This document shows positions 8,109 to 17,985 of a stretch of 64,000 bases of DNA, in pieces. The notes under the pieces are model-generated. The model ran no database searches and had not been told where the DNA came from. It was given only the letters and a program-made list of their open reading frames with translations. Source of the stretch: Martelella mediterranea. Its GTDB lineage: Bacteria; Pseudomonadota; Alphaproteobacteria; Rhizobiales; Rhizobiaceae. Position numbers and translations under genes: made by a program. The stretch's first letter is position 1. Each line of letters starts with the position of its first letter. Location: contig NZ_SMAR01000017.1 of assembly GCF_004342225.1 (NCBI RefSeq), forward strand, positions 1 to 64,000, read 5' to 3'.

Positions 8109-8840
8109 TCAGGCTGTCTGCCGTGCTGGCAAAGCCCCCATGGGGTGCAGTGAGTGCACGATGAATGGCGCGCCTGGCTCTTCCTCGACAAACAAAGCAA
8201 GACTGCCGACTTCAACCGGCTCAAGCAGAACCGGCCCGAAGAATTCCCGAACAAGGCGTTCAATCCGGTCAGCGTCCTGAGGGGGAAGCTTGCCTGTCAG
8301 TGTGAGATGAAAATGAAAGGCTGACATGACATCCGGCTCACCCCAGCGATAAAGATTGGCAAACTGCGTTGGCGTCAGATCACCCGTATCACGACGTTCA
8401 AATTCAGCATCGCTCATCGGCGCACGAAAATAATCAAGGTCACTGACGACGGACGCAGCCAGCGCATCCATAGCCGGAGCGTTGACCAAAGGGGATAATG
8501 TGAGCATATCGCGAAATCGGGTGACCGCAAGGGGAGACAATAAAAACGGCTCCCAGCGCGTCGCAAATCGCATCAGGGCATTGAGCAGCATGGCCTCACT
8601 CAGCCCTTCGGCCAGAACGAACGGTGACTTAAGCATCGCCTGAAAACCATAACGACGAGGCACAGCGGTATGATAAGCGATTTCATGCAGGCCACAGCCC
8701 CTGATGAACTGTGGCTCAAAAGAAACGTTTGAAAACGCATTTCGGCCAAGCCAGTTCGCACCGACAATGCCAAGAGCATCATAGGGCGGCGGCGTAAATG
8801 AAATTACGTAACGTTTTTTCTCGGCGCACATCGTCATCAC
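8109..8840 (-). CDS. DUF1045 protein, 2H-phosphoesterase-like, one motif degenerate
   Basis: A 243-residue DUF1045 protein. The fold is related to 2H phosphoesterases, which need two His-x-Thr/Ser motifs. The C-terminal motif is intact (HFHLTLT, His178 and Thr180). The N-terminal one, which I recall as YGFHxTLK in relatives, reads YGFQAMLK here, with Gln67 and Met69 in place of the His and Thr. Two-metal-free phosphodiesterase chemistry would therefore be impaired, suggesting a binding role or a diverged activity. The gene lies 93 bases upstream of puuE on the same strand. No clear Shine-Dalgarno precedes the chosen start. Confidence 0.8.
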   Translation of the reverse strand: MMTMCAEKKRYVISFTPPPYDALGIVGANWLGRNAFSNVSFEPQFIRGCGLHEIAYHTAVPRRYGFQAMLKSPFVLAEGLSEAMLLNALMRFATRWEPFLLSPLAVTRFRDMLTLSPLVNAPAMDALAASVVSDLDYFRAPMSDAEFERRDTGDLTPTQFANLYRWGEPDVMSAFHFHLTLTGKLPPQDADRIERLVREFFGPVLLEPVEVGSLALFVEEEPGAPFIVHSLHPMGALPARQTA

Positions 8841-8935
8841 ATGAAAGCATTATTATTCTGTATTTCATGATATACGCGTGTTTAGTGACACCGATACGAC
8901 AGAATTATCTTACAATATTATAATTCCAAGCGATT

Positions 8936-10132
8936 TTATTGCGCTCTTTTCAAATAAATCTGAATATCAAATATATCCGGAAGCTGTTTCGTCGCTTCCT
9001 CTTTACAGCAGGCAAGCTCAATAGCGTGCTGCGCCAGAACATGCGCAATACCGAACGATGTTTTAAAGCCACCGCCCAGAGCAATGATATCCGGATAAGA
9101 GGCAATCTGACCGATCATCGGCTCACGATGCACACCGCGTGGGCGAAGCCCGGCCCAGCGCTCGATGACCGGTGCGTCAGCGAGAATGGGCACGGCTTTG
9201 CGAGCCTTCGCGATTAACGCCTCAAGTTTCTCGTCTGTATCAAGCTCAGTTTCGAATTCATCTTCACTGGTCGAGCCGACGGCCACCTGACCGCCTTCAT
9301 GCGCGATTACATAAAGACCGTCATCAAAGAGAACCGGCAGCGCCGGATCAAGTTCGGCCTTCAGGAGAGCAGCCTGTCCCTTTACCGGCCGTCCGAGCGG
9401 CTTTCCAGACGGGGCAAAAAGCGGCTGCAGCAGAGTGAAGGCTTCGACACCGGCAGAAACAATCAGTTTGCCAAAGGCAATCCGACCACCATCTGCGAGA
9501 TTGACATGATTGCTCTTCTCACTGATTCCGGCAACACTGGTGCCCTCGCAGACACGAACATGCCGCGCCTGCTTCAAAAAGTGGCAAAGAACACCGACCA
9601 TGCTGCGTGGAAAGACATGTGCGGCAAAATCCTCAACCACATAGGCCAGGACATCATCCCGTCCCGCTGGCCAGCCATCAGCCGGGCTCTCATTGACCAC
9701 CGACCAGCGAAATGACCGCTGCCCTAAAGACCAGTTTTCTGCAGCAGCCTGCTCTCGCAAAAGCGCGGTCTTCACCTGCCGCTCGCTGTAAAGCGGCATG
9801 ATGCGCCCTGAGCGCCGGTATCCGGTTTTCTGGCCTGTTTCAGCCTCAAGCTCTGCAGCCAGCGCCTCCAATGAAGCCAAAGCCTCAAACTGGAACTGCT
9901 TCTTCTGATCCCACTGATCCGGCATATAGGCCATCAAGGCGCCAAGAAGACCATTACTACCGCCCTGCCCCAGCAGGTCGCGCTCCAGCAGCAGCGTATT
10001 AATGCCCGCTTTTTCCGCAAAATAGGCAGCCCAGAGCCCCATGATTCCACCACCGACGATGACGAGATCGGCAGCAATATCGGTGCAAGGAGATTGACGG
10101 GCAGAAGGTGACGTTCTATCGGCTTTTTCCAT
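8936..10132 (-). CDS. FAD-dependent oxidoreductase (DAO family), possible MnmC oxidase-domain relative
   Basis: A 398-residue protein with an N-terminal Rossmann FAD-binding motif, VIVGGGIMGLWAA, and a C-terminal GGGFKTSFGIA segment, the layout of D-amino-acid/glycine oxidases. A GGSNGLLGAL stretch after the dinucleotide fold resembles the corresponding loop in the oxidase half of MnmC. Its ATG overlaps the ATG of mnmD, which runs in the opposite direction. Since the two activities are fused in enterobacterial MnmC, this enzyme may oxidise cmnm5U34 in tRNA, but it could equally be an unrelated amino-acid oxidase. Inference from context and motifs only. Confidence 0.8.
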   Translation of the reverse strand: MEKADRTSPSARQSPCTDIAADLVIVGGGIMGLWAAYFAEKAGINTLLLERDLLGQGGSNGLLGALMAYMPDQWDQKKQFQFEALASLEALAAELEAETGQKTGYRRSGRIMPLYSERQVKTALLREQAAAENWSLGQRSFRWSVVNESPADGWPAGRDDVLAYVVEDFAAHVFPRSMVGVLCHFLKQARHVRVCEGTSVAGISEKSNHVNLADGGRIAFGKLIVSAGVEAFTLLQPLFAPSGKPLGRPVKGQAALLKAELDPALPVLFDDGLYVIAHEGGQVAVGSTSEDEFETELDTDEKLEALIAKARKAVPILADAPVIERWAGLRPRGVHREPMIGQIASYPDIIALGGGFKTSFGIAHVLAQHAIELACCKEEATKQLPDIFDIQIYLKRAQ

Positions 10133-10892
10133 GTGCGATGCGGACCACAAACACGATCAGGATGCAAGCAAAACCGGCACGTCCGGGAAAGGCAGCGGCT
10201 CGGCCCTGGAGTGGCATGACGGCGACATGCCGTTTTCGCCCCTGTTTCAGGATCATTATTATTCAAAGGCTGATGGCCGCGCTGAATGTAATCATGTTTT
10301 CATCGGTGCCAACCGCCTTCCAGAACGCTGGCCGAAAAACGACACTTTCCGCATCGGCGAGCTGGGTTTTGGAACCGGGCTGAACTTCTGCGAAACAGCA
10401 AGACAGTTCCGTCTGGCACGCCTGCCCGATGCGCGACTTGAGTTCATCTCGTTCGAGCGTTTCCCTATGAAGGGCAGCGAGATTGCAAAAGCCCTGTCGC
10501 ACTGGCCGGAAATCCAAAAAGAAGCGAACATGCTGGTGAAGAACTGGCAGGACACCCCGGATGACGTGATCGAGATCGCATTTGCCCCGAATATCAGGCT
10601 TCAGGTTTTCTGCGGCGATGCCTTCGAACGCCTTTCCAGTTTTCCGGGCGCCTGTGACGCATGGTTTCTCGATGGCTTCGCGCCATCGCGCAATCCGGAT
10701 ATGTGGACAGGCCCATCGATGCAGGCCGTTTTTGATCACACAATCACGGGCGGTACGTTTGCCACCTACACCGCTGCCGGTTTCGTGCGCCGTCATCTTA
10801 TCGCAGCAGGCTTTGAGGTAGAAAAGCGCCCGGGCTTTGCCGGAAAGCGGGAAATGCTGGCTGGCATAAGGCCGGTATCGGGCAATGTCTGA
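10131..10892 (+). CDS. mnmD: tRNA 5-methylaminomethyl-2-thiouridine methyltransferase MnmD
   Basis: A 253-residue SAM-dependent methyltransferase expected to complete mnm5U at the wobble position of certain tRNAs. Diagnostic blocks are LPERW, GELGFGTGLNFCE (SAM-binding), DAWFLDGFAPSRNPDMW, FATYTAAGFVRR and RPGFAGKREML. It corresponds to the N-terminal half of bifunctional MnmC, encoded alone. The start codon overlaps that of the divergent FAD oxidoreductase at CATG, so neither mRNA can carry a conventional ribosome-binding site outside the other coding region. The first 25 residues are low-complexity and not part of the domain. Confidence 0.93.
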   Translation: MCDADHKHDQDASKTGTSGKGSGSALEWHDGDMPFSPLFQDHYYSKADGRAECNHVFIGANRLPERWPKNDTFRIGELGFGTGLNFCETARQFRLARLPDARLEFISFERFPMKGSEIAKALSHWPEIQKEANMLVKNWQDTPDDVIEIAFAPNIRLQVFCGDAFERLSSFPGACDAWFLDGFAPSRNPDMWTGPSMQAVFDHTITGGTFATYTAAGFVRRHLIAAGFEVEKRPGFAGKREMLAGIRPVSGNV

Positions 10893-11182
10893 AAGGTTTT
10901 GCTTGACTTTTAGCAGCCCAGCGACCATTTAACCGACAGCTTTCCACCTTTTCGCATGCCGCGTGAGCATGCCCGTTGGATGATAAACCTGCACTCACAG
11001 GTTCCGACAAGTTTGGGTCAAGCGCCACAAAAGGTCGGGTCACACGGATTCGACGCGCGGGAAGGCATTTTTTACCCGACAAGTTCCCACTTCACGCGGG
11101 GGTCTTGAAACCAAACGTGACCGGCGGCGAATTTTCGCCCGGCCGGAATGCGTCTTGGTATGCCTTGAAAGGCGCTTTAGAT

Positions 11183-12517
11183 TTGACAAATTTTGACCAA
11201 CTTGGCCTCAGCGGCCAGATCGTTGCCCGTATTGCCCGCGAAGGTTATGAAACACCGACGCCGATTCAGGAAAAAGCCATTCCGCTGGTTCTGGAAGGCA
11301 AGGACCTGATGGGGCTGGCACAGACCGGCACCGGCAAGACTGCAGCCTTTGGCCTGCCGCTGATCGACATGTTGCTGGCCAATGGCCAGAAGCCGCAGCC
11401 GCGCAAGGCTCGCTCCCTCATTCTGGCTCCGACCCGTGAGCTTGTGAACCAGATTGCGGAGAACCTGAAAATTTTCGCACGCAAGACGCCGCTGAAGATT
11501 TCGATCGTGGTTGGCGGTGCTTCAATCAATCGCCAGCAGCATCAGCTTTCCAGCGGTACAGATATTCTCGTCGCCACGCCGGGCCGTCTGCTCGACCTGC
11601 TTGAGCGCAAAGCGCTGTTTCTGGACCGTGTGGAACATCTTGTACTGGATGAAGCCGACCAGATGCTGGATCTGGGTTTCATCCACGACCTGAAAAAGAT
11701 TGCATCGCTGGTGCCTGATGAGCGCCAGACCATGCTGTTTTCAGCAACCATGCCGAAATCGATCGCCGATCTTTCGAAACGCTTCCTGACCGATCCGGCG
11801 CGCGTTGAAGTCAGCCCACCCGGCAAAACAGCGGACAAGGTTGATCAGTCGGTCCACTTCGTTGCCGGAAAGGCAGACAAGACCGAGATTCTGAAGAAAT
11901 CTCTGACCGACCATCCGGAAGGGCGAACCATCGTTTTCCTGCGCACCAAACATGGCGCTGAAAAGCTGATGAAACATCTCGATTCCAAAGGTTTTTCAGC
12001 CGCTTCCATCCATGGCAACAAGAGCCAGGGGCAGCGGGAGCGTGCGCTCAAGGCGTTCAAGAGCGGTCAGGTCAATGTGCTTGTGGCAACCGACGTCGCA
12101 GCGCGCGGTATTGACGTTCCAGGTGTCACACACGTCTACAACTACGACCTGCCGGAAGTGGCTGACGCCTACGTTCACCGTATTGGCCGTACGGCACGTG
12201 CTGGCAATGACGGCAAGGCGATTGCCTTCTGTGCACCGGATGAAGCCAAGCTTCTGCGCGACATTCAGCGCCTGACCGGCGTTGAAATCTCAGTCGCCAG
12301 CGGAGAACCGCATGCCATGGCTGACCGCCCTGCACGTGGACGCGGCAATGGAGCAGGCCGTGGACGCGGTGGACCGCGCAAGCCTGGCAATGGCAACCGC
12401 CGTAGCAGCGGGCCTCGGCAAAGCGAGGCCCGTGGCGGCAACCGTGATGGCGCACCAAAGGGTGCGAAGCCGCGCCGCCAGCGTCCGCACCGTGGCGAAA
12501 ATCGTCAGAGCGCCTAA
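11183..12517 (+). CDS. DEAD-box ATP-dependent RNA helicase (RhlE-like)
   Basis: An RNA helicase for ribosome assembly or mRNA turnover. All core motifs are present in order: the Q motif ending TPTPIQ, AQTGTGKT, PTREL, GG, TPGRLLD, DEAD, SAT, then in domain 2 the ARGID and HRIGRTAR motifs. The last 70 residues are Gly/Arg/Asn-rich (RGRGNGAGRGRGG), a typical RNA-binding tail. The frame is open back to an ATG at 10,976, but family similarity begins at the TTG at 11,183 (TNFDQLGLS), which I chose. The 290-base stretch before it is otherwise empty. A terminator follows at 12,549. Confidence 0.93.
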   Translation: MTNFDQLGLSGQIVARIAREGYETPTPIQEKAIPLVLEGKDLMGLAQTGTGKTAAFGLPLIDMLLANGQKPQPRKARSLILAPTRELVNQIAENLKIFARKTPLKISIVVGGASINRQQHQLSSGTDILVATPGRLLDLLERKALFLDRVEHLVLDEADQMLDLGFIHDLKKIASLVPDERQTMLFSATMPKSIADLSKRFLTDPARVEVSPPGKTADKVDQSVHFVAGKADKTEILKKSLTDHPEGRTIVFLRTKHGAEKLMKHLDSKGFSAASIHGNKSQGQRERALKAFKSGQVNVLVATDVAARGIDVPGVTHVYNYDLPEVADAYVHRIGRTARAGNDGKAIAFCAPDEAKLLRDIQRLTGVEISVASGEPHAMADRPARGRGNGAGRGRGGPRKPGNGNRRSSGPRQSEARGGNRDGAPKGAKPRRQRPHRGENRQSA

Positions 12518-12548
12518 TCCGCCTCGGCATGAATGCTTATAGCAGAAG

Positions 12549-12577
12549 AAGACGCGGCCCTGTGCTGCGTCTTTTTT
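12549..12577 (+). terminator. Rho-independent terminator of the helicase gene
   Basis: Stem AAGACGC/GCGTCTT is followed by a run of six T. It ends at the stop codon of the leftward SDR remnant. Confidence 0.8.
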
Positions 12578-12857
12578 ATGTCTGCGGGAGGCTCAGCTTC
12601 GTCATGCGCCCGTCGTCGACAGGATACACCTGACCGGTAATAAACGCAGCGTCTTCGGAGGCCAGAAAAGCCACCAGTGCGGCAACCTCTTCCGCGCGTC
12701 CTGTGCGGCCAAGCGCGTGAATCTTGCCGATGCTGCGCCTAAACGCAGCCGATGCGATTGCTTCAGTCTTGGTGGCGGCCGGAAATCGCACGGTAAACCG
12801 ATCGTCGTCTGCTGCAACATGACGGATAGTACACGGTGAGATAGAATTTCTGCCCAT
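12576..12857 (-). pseudogene. C-terminal remnant of a short-chain dehydrogenase
   Basis: The last 57 residues of this frame match the end of an SDR enzyme: [19 protein letters not shown], then [21 protein letters not shown], the usual C-terminal block before the final residues. The N-terminal Rossmann motif, the catalytic Ser-Tyr-Lys and everything between are missing. The 36 residues upstream do not look like an SDR, and the next gene starts 150 bases away on the opposite strand. A deletion has evidently removed about three quarters of the gene. It should be non-functional as a dehydrogenase. Confidence 0.7.
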
Positions 12858-13009
12858 TTATTAGCCTGGGTGGCTTCACGAGTGCCTGTTTTCAGCGCGC
12901 TGCGCCTTAACCAATCCCGAAATTCCTGACGCACACAATGAGGCACGCTGCTTGCATTGACACTAATGTTGTATTCAAATGCTGCCAGAACAACCGGGGG
13001 AAGAATACT

Positions 13010-14422
13010 TTGCCATTCGATGAAATGATGACCGCGGAAAACAGCCCGCGCGAACCCTATAAAGACTATTACGACTGGTACACCCAGCAGAACCCTTCCC
13101 ATCTGATCGCCAAATCCCGTGATGCTGAGAATATCTTCCGTAAAACCGGGATCACATTTGCAGTTTACGGCCATGCTGACTCGTCTGAAAAGCTGATCCC
13201 CTTCGATATTGTTCCAAGGGTGATCGCCGGTCGCGAGTGGCGCAAGCTTGCCGCCGGGATCGAGCAGCGTGTGATTGCTCTCAATGCATTCCTCAAGGAC
13301 ATTTATCACAAGCAGGAAATCATCAAGGCAGGACGCATTCCCCGCAGAATTATTGAGGAGAATGACGCCTATCTGCCCCAGATGATCGGTTTTGAACCAC
13401 CAGGTGGGGTCTATACGCATATTGTCGGCACAGACATTGTGCGCACCGGCGAAGACCAGTTTTATGTTCTGGAAGACAATGCCCGCACACCTTCGGGCGT
13501 TAGCTACATGCTGGAAAACCGGGAAACGATGATGCAGATGTTCCCGGAGCTATTCTATAAAAACCGGGTTCGCCGGGTTGAAGACTACCCGCAGCTTTTA
13601 CGCCAAAGCCTTTCAACGCTTGCGCCCCCCGGTTTTTCCGGTACGAGACCGCGCGTCGGCGTGCTGACACCGGGCGTCTATAACTCCGCTTACTACGAGC
13701 ATTCGTTCCTTGCCGATATGATGGGCGTTGAACTTGTCGAGGGCTCTGATCTGCGCGTGATTGATGGCAAGGTGAAAATGCGCACCACCCGCGGATATGA
13801 AGCACTGGACGTCATCTATCGCCGTGTGGATGACGACTTCCTCGATCCTATGACATTCCGTCCGGATTCGGCTCTGGGCGTTCCCGGTATTATGGATGTC
13901 TACCGCGCAGGACATGTAACGATTGCCAACGCACCGGGCACCGGCATTGCCGACGATAAGGCGATTTATTCCTACATGCCTGAGATCGTTGAGTTCTATA
14001 CCGGCCAGAAGCCACTTCTGGAGAACGTTCCCACCTGGCGGTGTTCCGAGCCTGAAAGCCTTGCCTACGTGCTGGACAACCTCGCGGATCTGGTCGTCAA
14101 GGAAGTGCATGGCTCCGGTGGATATGGCATGCTTGTTGGCCCGGCGGCCAGCAGGAAGGAACTTGCGGACTTCACTGCCAAGCTGAAAGCCAGGCCTGCC
14201 AATTATATTGCCCAGCCAACACTTTCGCTCTCGACAGTGCCAATTCTGGCCAAGAAGGGGATAGCCCCGCGCCATGTTGATCTGCGCCCGTATGTTCTGG
14301 TTTCTGACCGTGTCAGGATCATGCCGGGTGGCCTCACCCGCGTGGCGCTGAAAGAAGGCTCTCTGGTGGTGAATTCCAGCCAGGGTGGCGGAACCAAAGA
14401 CACCTGGGTTCTGGAGGACTGA
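13010..14422 (+). CDS. Circularly permuted type-2 ATP-grasp protein
   Basis: A 470-residue member of the circularly permuted ATP-grasp family (COG2308). Such enzymes are predicted to ligate an amine to a carboxylate with ATP, but no substrate has been settled. Typical segments are PFDIVPRVI, the VLEDNARTPSGVSYMLENR block, VKEVHGSGGYGMLVGP and the C-terminal ALKEGSLVVNSSQGGGTKDTWVL. The frame is open to 12,938, but the TTG at 13,010 gives the family N-terminus (PFDEM) and has a GGGGGAAG site. Two bases separate it from the alpha-E gene, and a transglutaminase follows, the conserved trio. Confidence 0.9.
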   Translation: MPFDEMMTAENSPREPYKDYYDWYTQQNPSHLIAKSRDAENIFRKTGITFAVYGHADSSEKLIPFDIVPRVIAGREWRKLAAGIEQRVIALNAFLKDIYHKQEIIKAGRIPRRIIEENDAYLPQMIGFEPPGGVYTHIVGTDIVRTGEDQFYVLEDNARTPSGVSYMLENRETMMQMFPELFYKNRVRRVEDYPQLLRQSLSTLAPPGFSGTRPRVGVLTPGVYNSAYYEHSFLADMMGVELVEGSDLRVIDGKVKMRTTRGYEALDVIYRRVDDDFLDPMTFRPDSALGVPGIMDVYRAGHVTIANAPGTGIADDKAIYSYMPEIVEFYTGQKPLLENVPTWRCSEPESLAYVLDNLADLVVKEVHGSGGYGMLVGPAASRKELADFTAKLKARPANYIAQPTLSLSTVPILAKKGIAPRHVDLRPYVLVSDRVRIMPGGLTRVALKEGSLVVNSSQGGGTKDTWVLED

Positions 14423-14424
14423 TC

Positions 14425-15363
14425 ATGCTGGGAAAAACCGCAAACGGCCTCTACTGGATGTTCCGCTACATCGAACGTGCCGAAAACATTGCCCGTCTGA
14501 TTGATGCCGGCCAGCGCGTGGCCCTGACGCGCTCGAAAGGTGCAGATGACTGGGATGGCGTGCTGCAAAGCGCCGGTGTGCAGGAGGCTTTTTTTGAAGT
14601 CCACGACACGCTGACAGCTGAAAATGCAATTGATTTTCTGTTACGCGACCGCCGCAACCCCTCCAGTGTGATGTCCTGCATAGACGCGGGCAGAAACAAT
14701 GCCCGGCTGGTGCGAACAGCACTGACCCGTGAAACATGGGAAGCCACGAATGAATGCTGGATTGAGGCCAGAAGCATGCTGGCCGCCCGGTTGAAACCAG
14801 CGGATCTGCCGAAAGCGATTGACGCCATCAAGCACAGTACGGCGCTTATTCGCGGTGCCTTTCATGGTTCAATGCTCAGAAATGAGATCTACAACTTTGC
14901 CCATATCGGCACGTTTATCGAGCGCGCCGACAACACCAGCCGTATTCTCGACGTGAAATATTATGTTCTGCTGCCCTCGGTTCATCATGTCGGAACGTCG
15001 CTGGATAATCTCCAGTGGGAGTCGATTCTGCGTTCGGTTTCGGCCCATCGCGCCTATGGCTGGATGCATGGCGGCGAGTATAAGCCGAGCCAGATTGCTG
15101 AGTTTCTGATCCTCGATGTGCAATTGCCGCGCTCGCTGGGTTATTGCTACGAAAAGATCGTGACCAATCTGGACTACCTGGCTGCCGACTACGGACAACG
15201 GCTGGAAGCCCACGACACAGCCCATGCCATTCGAAACACCTTGCGCAGCCATAAAATCAAGACAATCATGGACAATGGCCTTCACCAGTTTCTGGAAGAT
15301 TTTGTAGGACGGAACAACCAGTTGAGCATGCAGATCAGTGAGGGGTACCGCTTTTACGCTTGA
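14425..15363 (+). CDS. Alpha-E domain protein
   Basis: A 312-residue, largely alpha-helical protein of the alpha-E family (COG2307). The N-terminal GLYWMFRYIERAENIARLID and the central FIERADNTSRILD, with the repeated ERA-D/N-R signature, are diagnostic. It is always found beside the circularly permuted ATP-grasp protein and is thought to form a complex or an acceptor with it. An ATG two bases after the ATP-grasp stop and a CTGGAGG site within that gene's end show translational coupling. Cytoplasmic; biochemical role unknown. Confidence 0.9.
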   Translation: MLGKTANGLYWMFRYIERAENIARLIDAGQRVALTRSKGADDWDGVLQSAGVQEAFFEVHDTLTAENAIDFLLRDRRNPSSVMSCIDAGRNNARLVRTALTRETWEATNECWIEARSMLAARLKPADLPKAIDAIKHSTALIRGAFHGSMLRNEIYNFAHIGTFIERADNTSRILDVKYYVLLPSVHHVGTSLDNLQWESILRSVSAHRAYGWMHGGEYKPSQIAEFLILDVQLPRSLGYCYEKIVTNLDYLAADYGQRLEAHDTAHAIRNTLRSHKIKTIMDNGLHQFLEDFVGRNNQLSMQISEGYRFYA

Positions 15364-15397
15364 AGACAGGCGGAAAAGCGATGACTAGGAAAACGCC

Positions 15398-16216
15398 ATG
15401 CTTTTGAACATTAATCATGTAACTGAGTACAGCTATGACGAGCCGGTGCAGTTTTCATTGCAACGCATCAGGCTGACACCGGTCAGCTCAGCCAGCCAGA
15501 CCGTTCAGGACTGGTCTGTCGCCATTGAAGGCGCAACCAGTGAAGCCGCCTATACAGACCAGTATGGCAATCATGTCCGGCTTGTTTCTGCGGATGGTGA
15601 ACAGAAAAGCGTTCGCCTTGTTGCTTCGGGCATTGTTGAAACGCGCGATACTGATGGCATTTTCGGCCCCGCGGCGGGAGATGTTCCACTCTGGCTTTAT
15701 CTGAGGCAAACACCGCTGACCGGAAACGGCGAACACGTTCAATCGCTTGTTGAAAGCCTCCAAGGCGAGACGGATCTTGCACGCCTTCACGACCTGATGG
15801 CGCGTCTCTACAACGCAATGACCTTCAAGCCCGGGACGACCACGGTGCAGACGACAGCCGAGGAAGCGCTGAAAGCCCAGTCCGGCGTCTGTCAGGATTA
15901 CGCGCATATCGTTGTCACCTGCGCACGTCAGATGAAGATACCGGCCCGATATGTCTCAGGTTATCTTTTCATGTCTGAAACGACCCACCAGACGGCCAGT
16001 CACGCCTGGGCGGAATGTTATCTGGAAGGCCTGGGCTGGGTTGGCTTTGATGCAGCCAACAAGGTTTGCCCGGATGAACGCTACGTGCGCCTTGCCTGCG
16101 GGCTGGACTATACCGAGGCCGCCCCCATCTCCGGGATGACGATTGGTGGTGGTTCGGAGAGCCTCGCCGTCAATCTTCAGGTCGCAAGCCAAAGCCAGTC
16201 TCAAAGCCAGAGCTGA
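15398..16216 (+). CDS. Transglutaminase-like cysteine peptidase-fold protein
   Basis: A 272-residue protein with an N-terminal beta-rich domain (residues 1-90) and a transglutaminase-like core. The catalytic triad is intact: Cys165 in SGVCQDYAH, His202 in SHAWAE and Asp218 in GFDAAN. Together with the two genes upstream it makes the conserved ATP-grasp/alpha-E/transglutaminase set, in which it probably hydrolyses or rearranges the amide bond made by the ligase. The last nine residues are alternating Ser-Gln, coded by a short tandem DNA repeat and outside the domain. There is no signal peptide. Confidence 0.9.
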   Translation: MLLNINHVTEYSYDEPVQFSLQRIRLTPVSSASQTVQDWSVAIEGATSEAAYTDQYGNHVRLVSADGEQKSVRLVASGIVETRDTDGIFGPAAGDVPLWLYLRQTPLTGNGEHVQSLVESLQGETDLARLHDLMARLYNAMTFKPGTTTVQTTAEEALKAQSGVCQDYAHIVVTCARQMKIPARYVSGYLFMSETTHQTASHAWAECYLEGLGWVGFDAANKVCPDERYVRLACGLDYTEAAPISGMTIGGGSESLAVNLQVASQSQSQSQS

Positions 16217-16281
16217 CCTGAACATAGGTCAGCTGGTGATTTCAGTGAAAAAGGCGGCCCACGAAGCGCCGCCTTTTCTTT
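16211..16281 (+). terminator. Tandem hairpins between transglutaminase and guaB genes
   Basis: A 9-bp hairpin (AGCTGACCT/AGGTCAGCT), which includes the stop codon, is followed by a stronger one at 16,249-16,277 (AAAAGGCGGC/GCCGCCTTTT) with a T-rich tail. The A-rich left arm means the second can also terminate the convergent guaB transcript. Confidence 0.85.
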
Positions 16282-16310
16282 TAATTTACAAAAGTTGAAA
16301 GCGCGGGCAA

Positions 16311-17963
<1,653 letters not shown>

Positions 17964-17985
17964 TCAACGCCTGTGCCAGTGTCTT

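Noticed and set aside
12950-12975. TTGACA before the ATP-grasp gene as a promoter
   Set aside because: A TTGACA is present, but no acceptable -10 hexamer follows at 16-18 bases, so it is not listed.
12602-13420. Leftward 272-codon frame opposite the ATP-grasp gene
   Set aside because: It lies antisense to a well-supported gene; its composition reflects the opposite strand. A short stretch (FRDWLRRSALKTGTREATQA) looked protein-like but could not be tied to any family.
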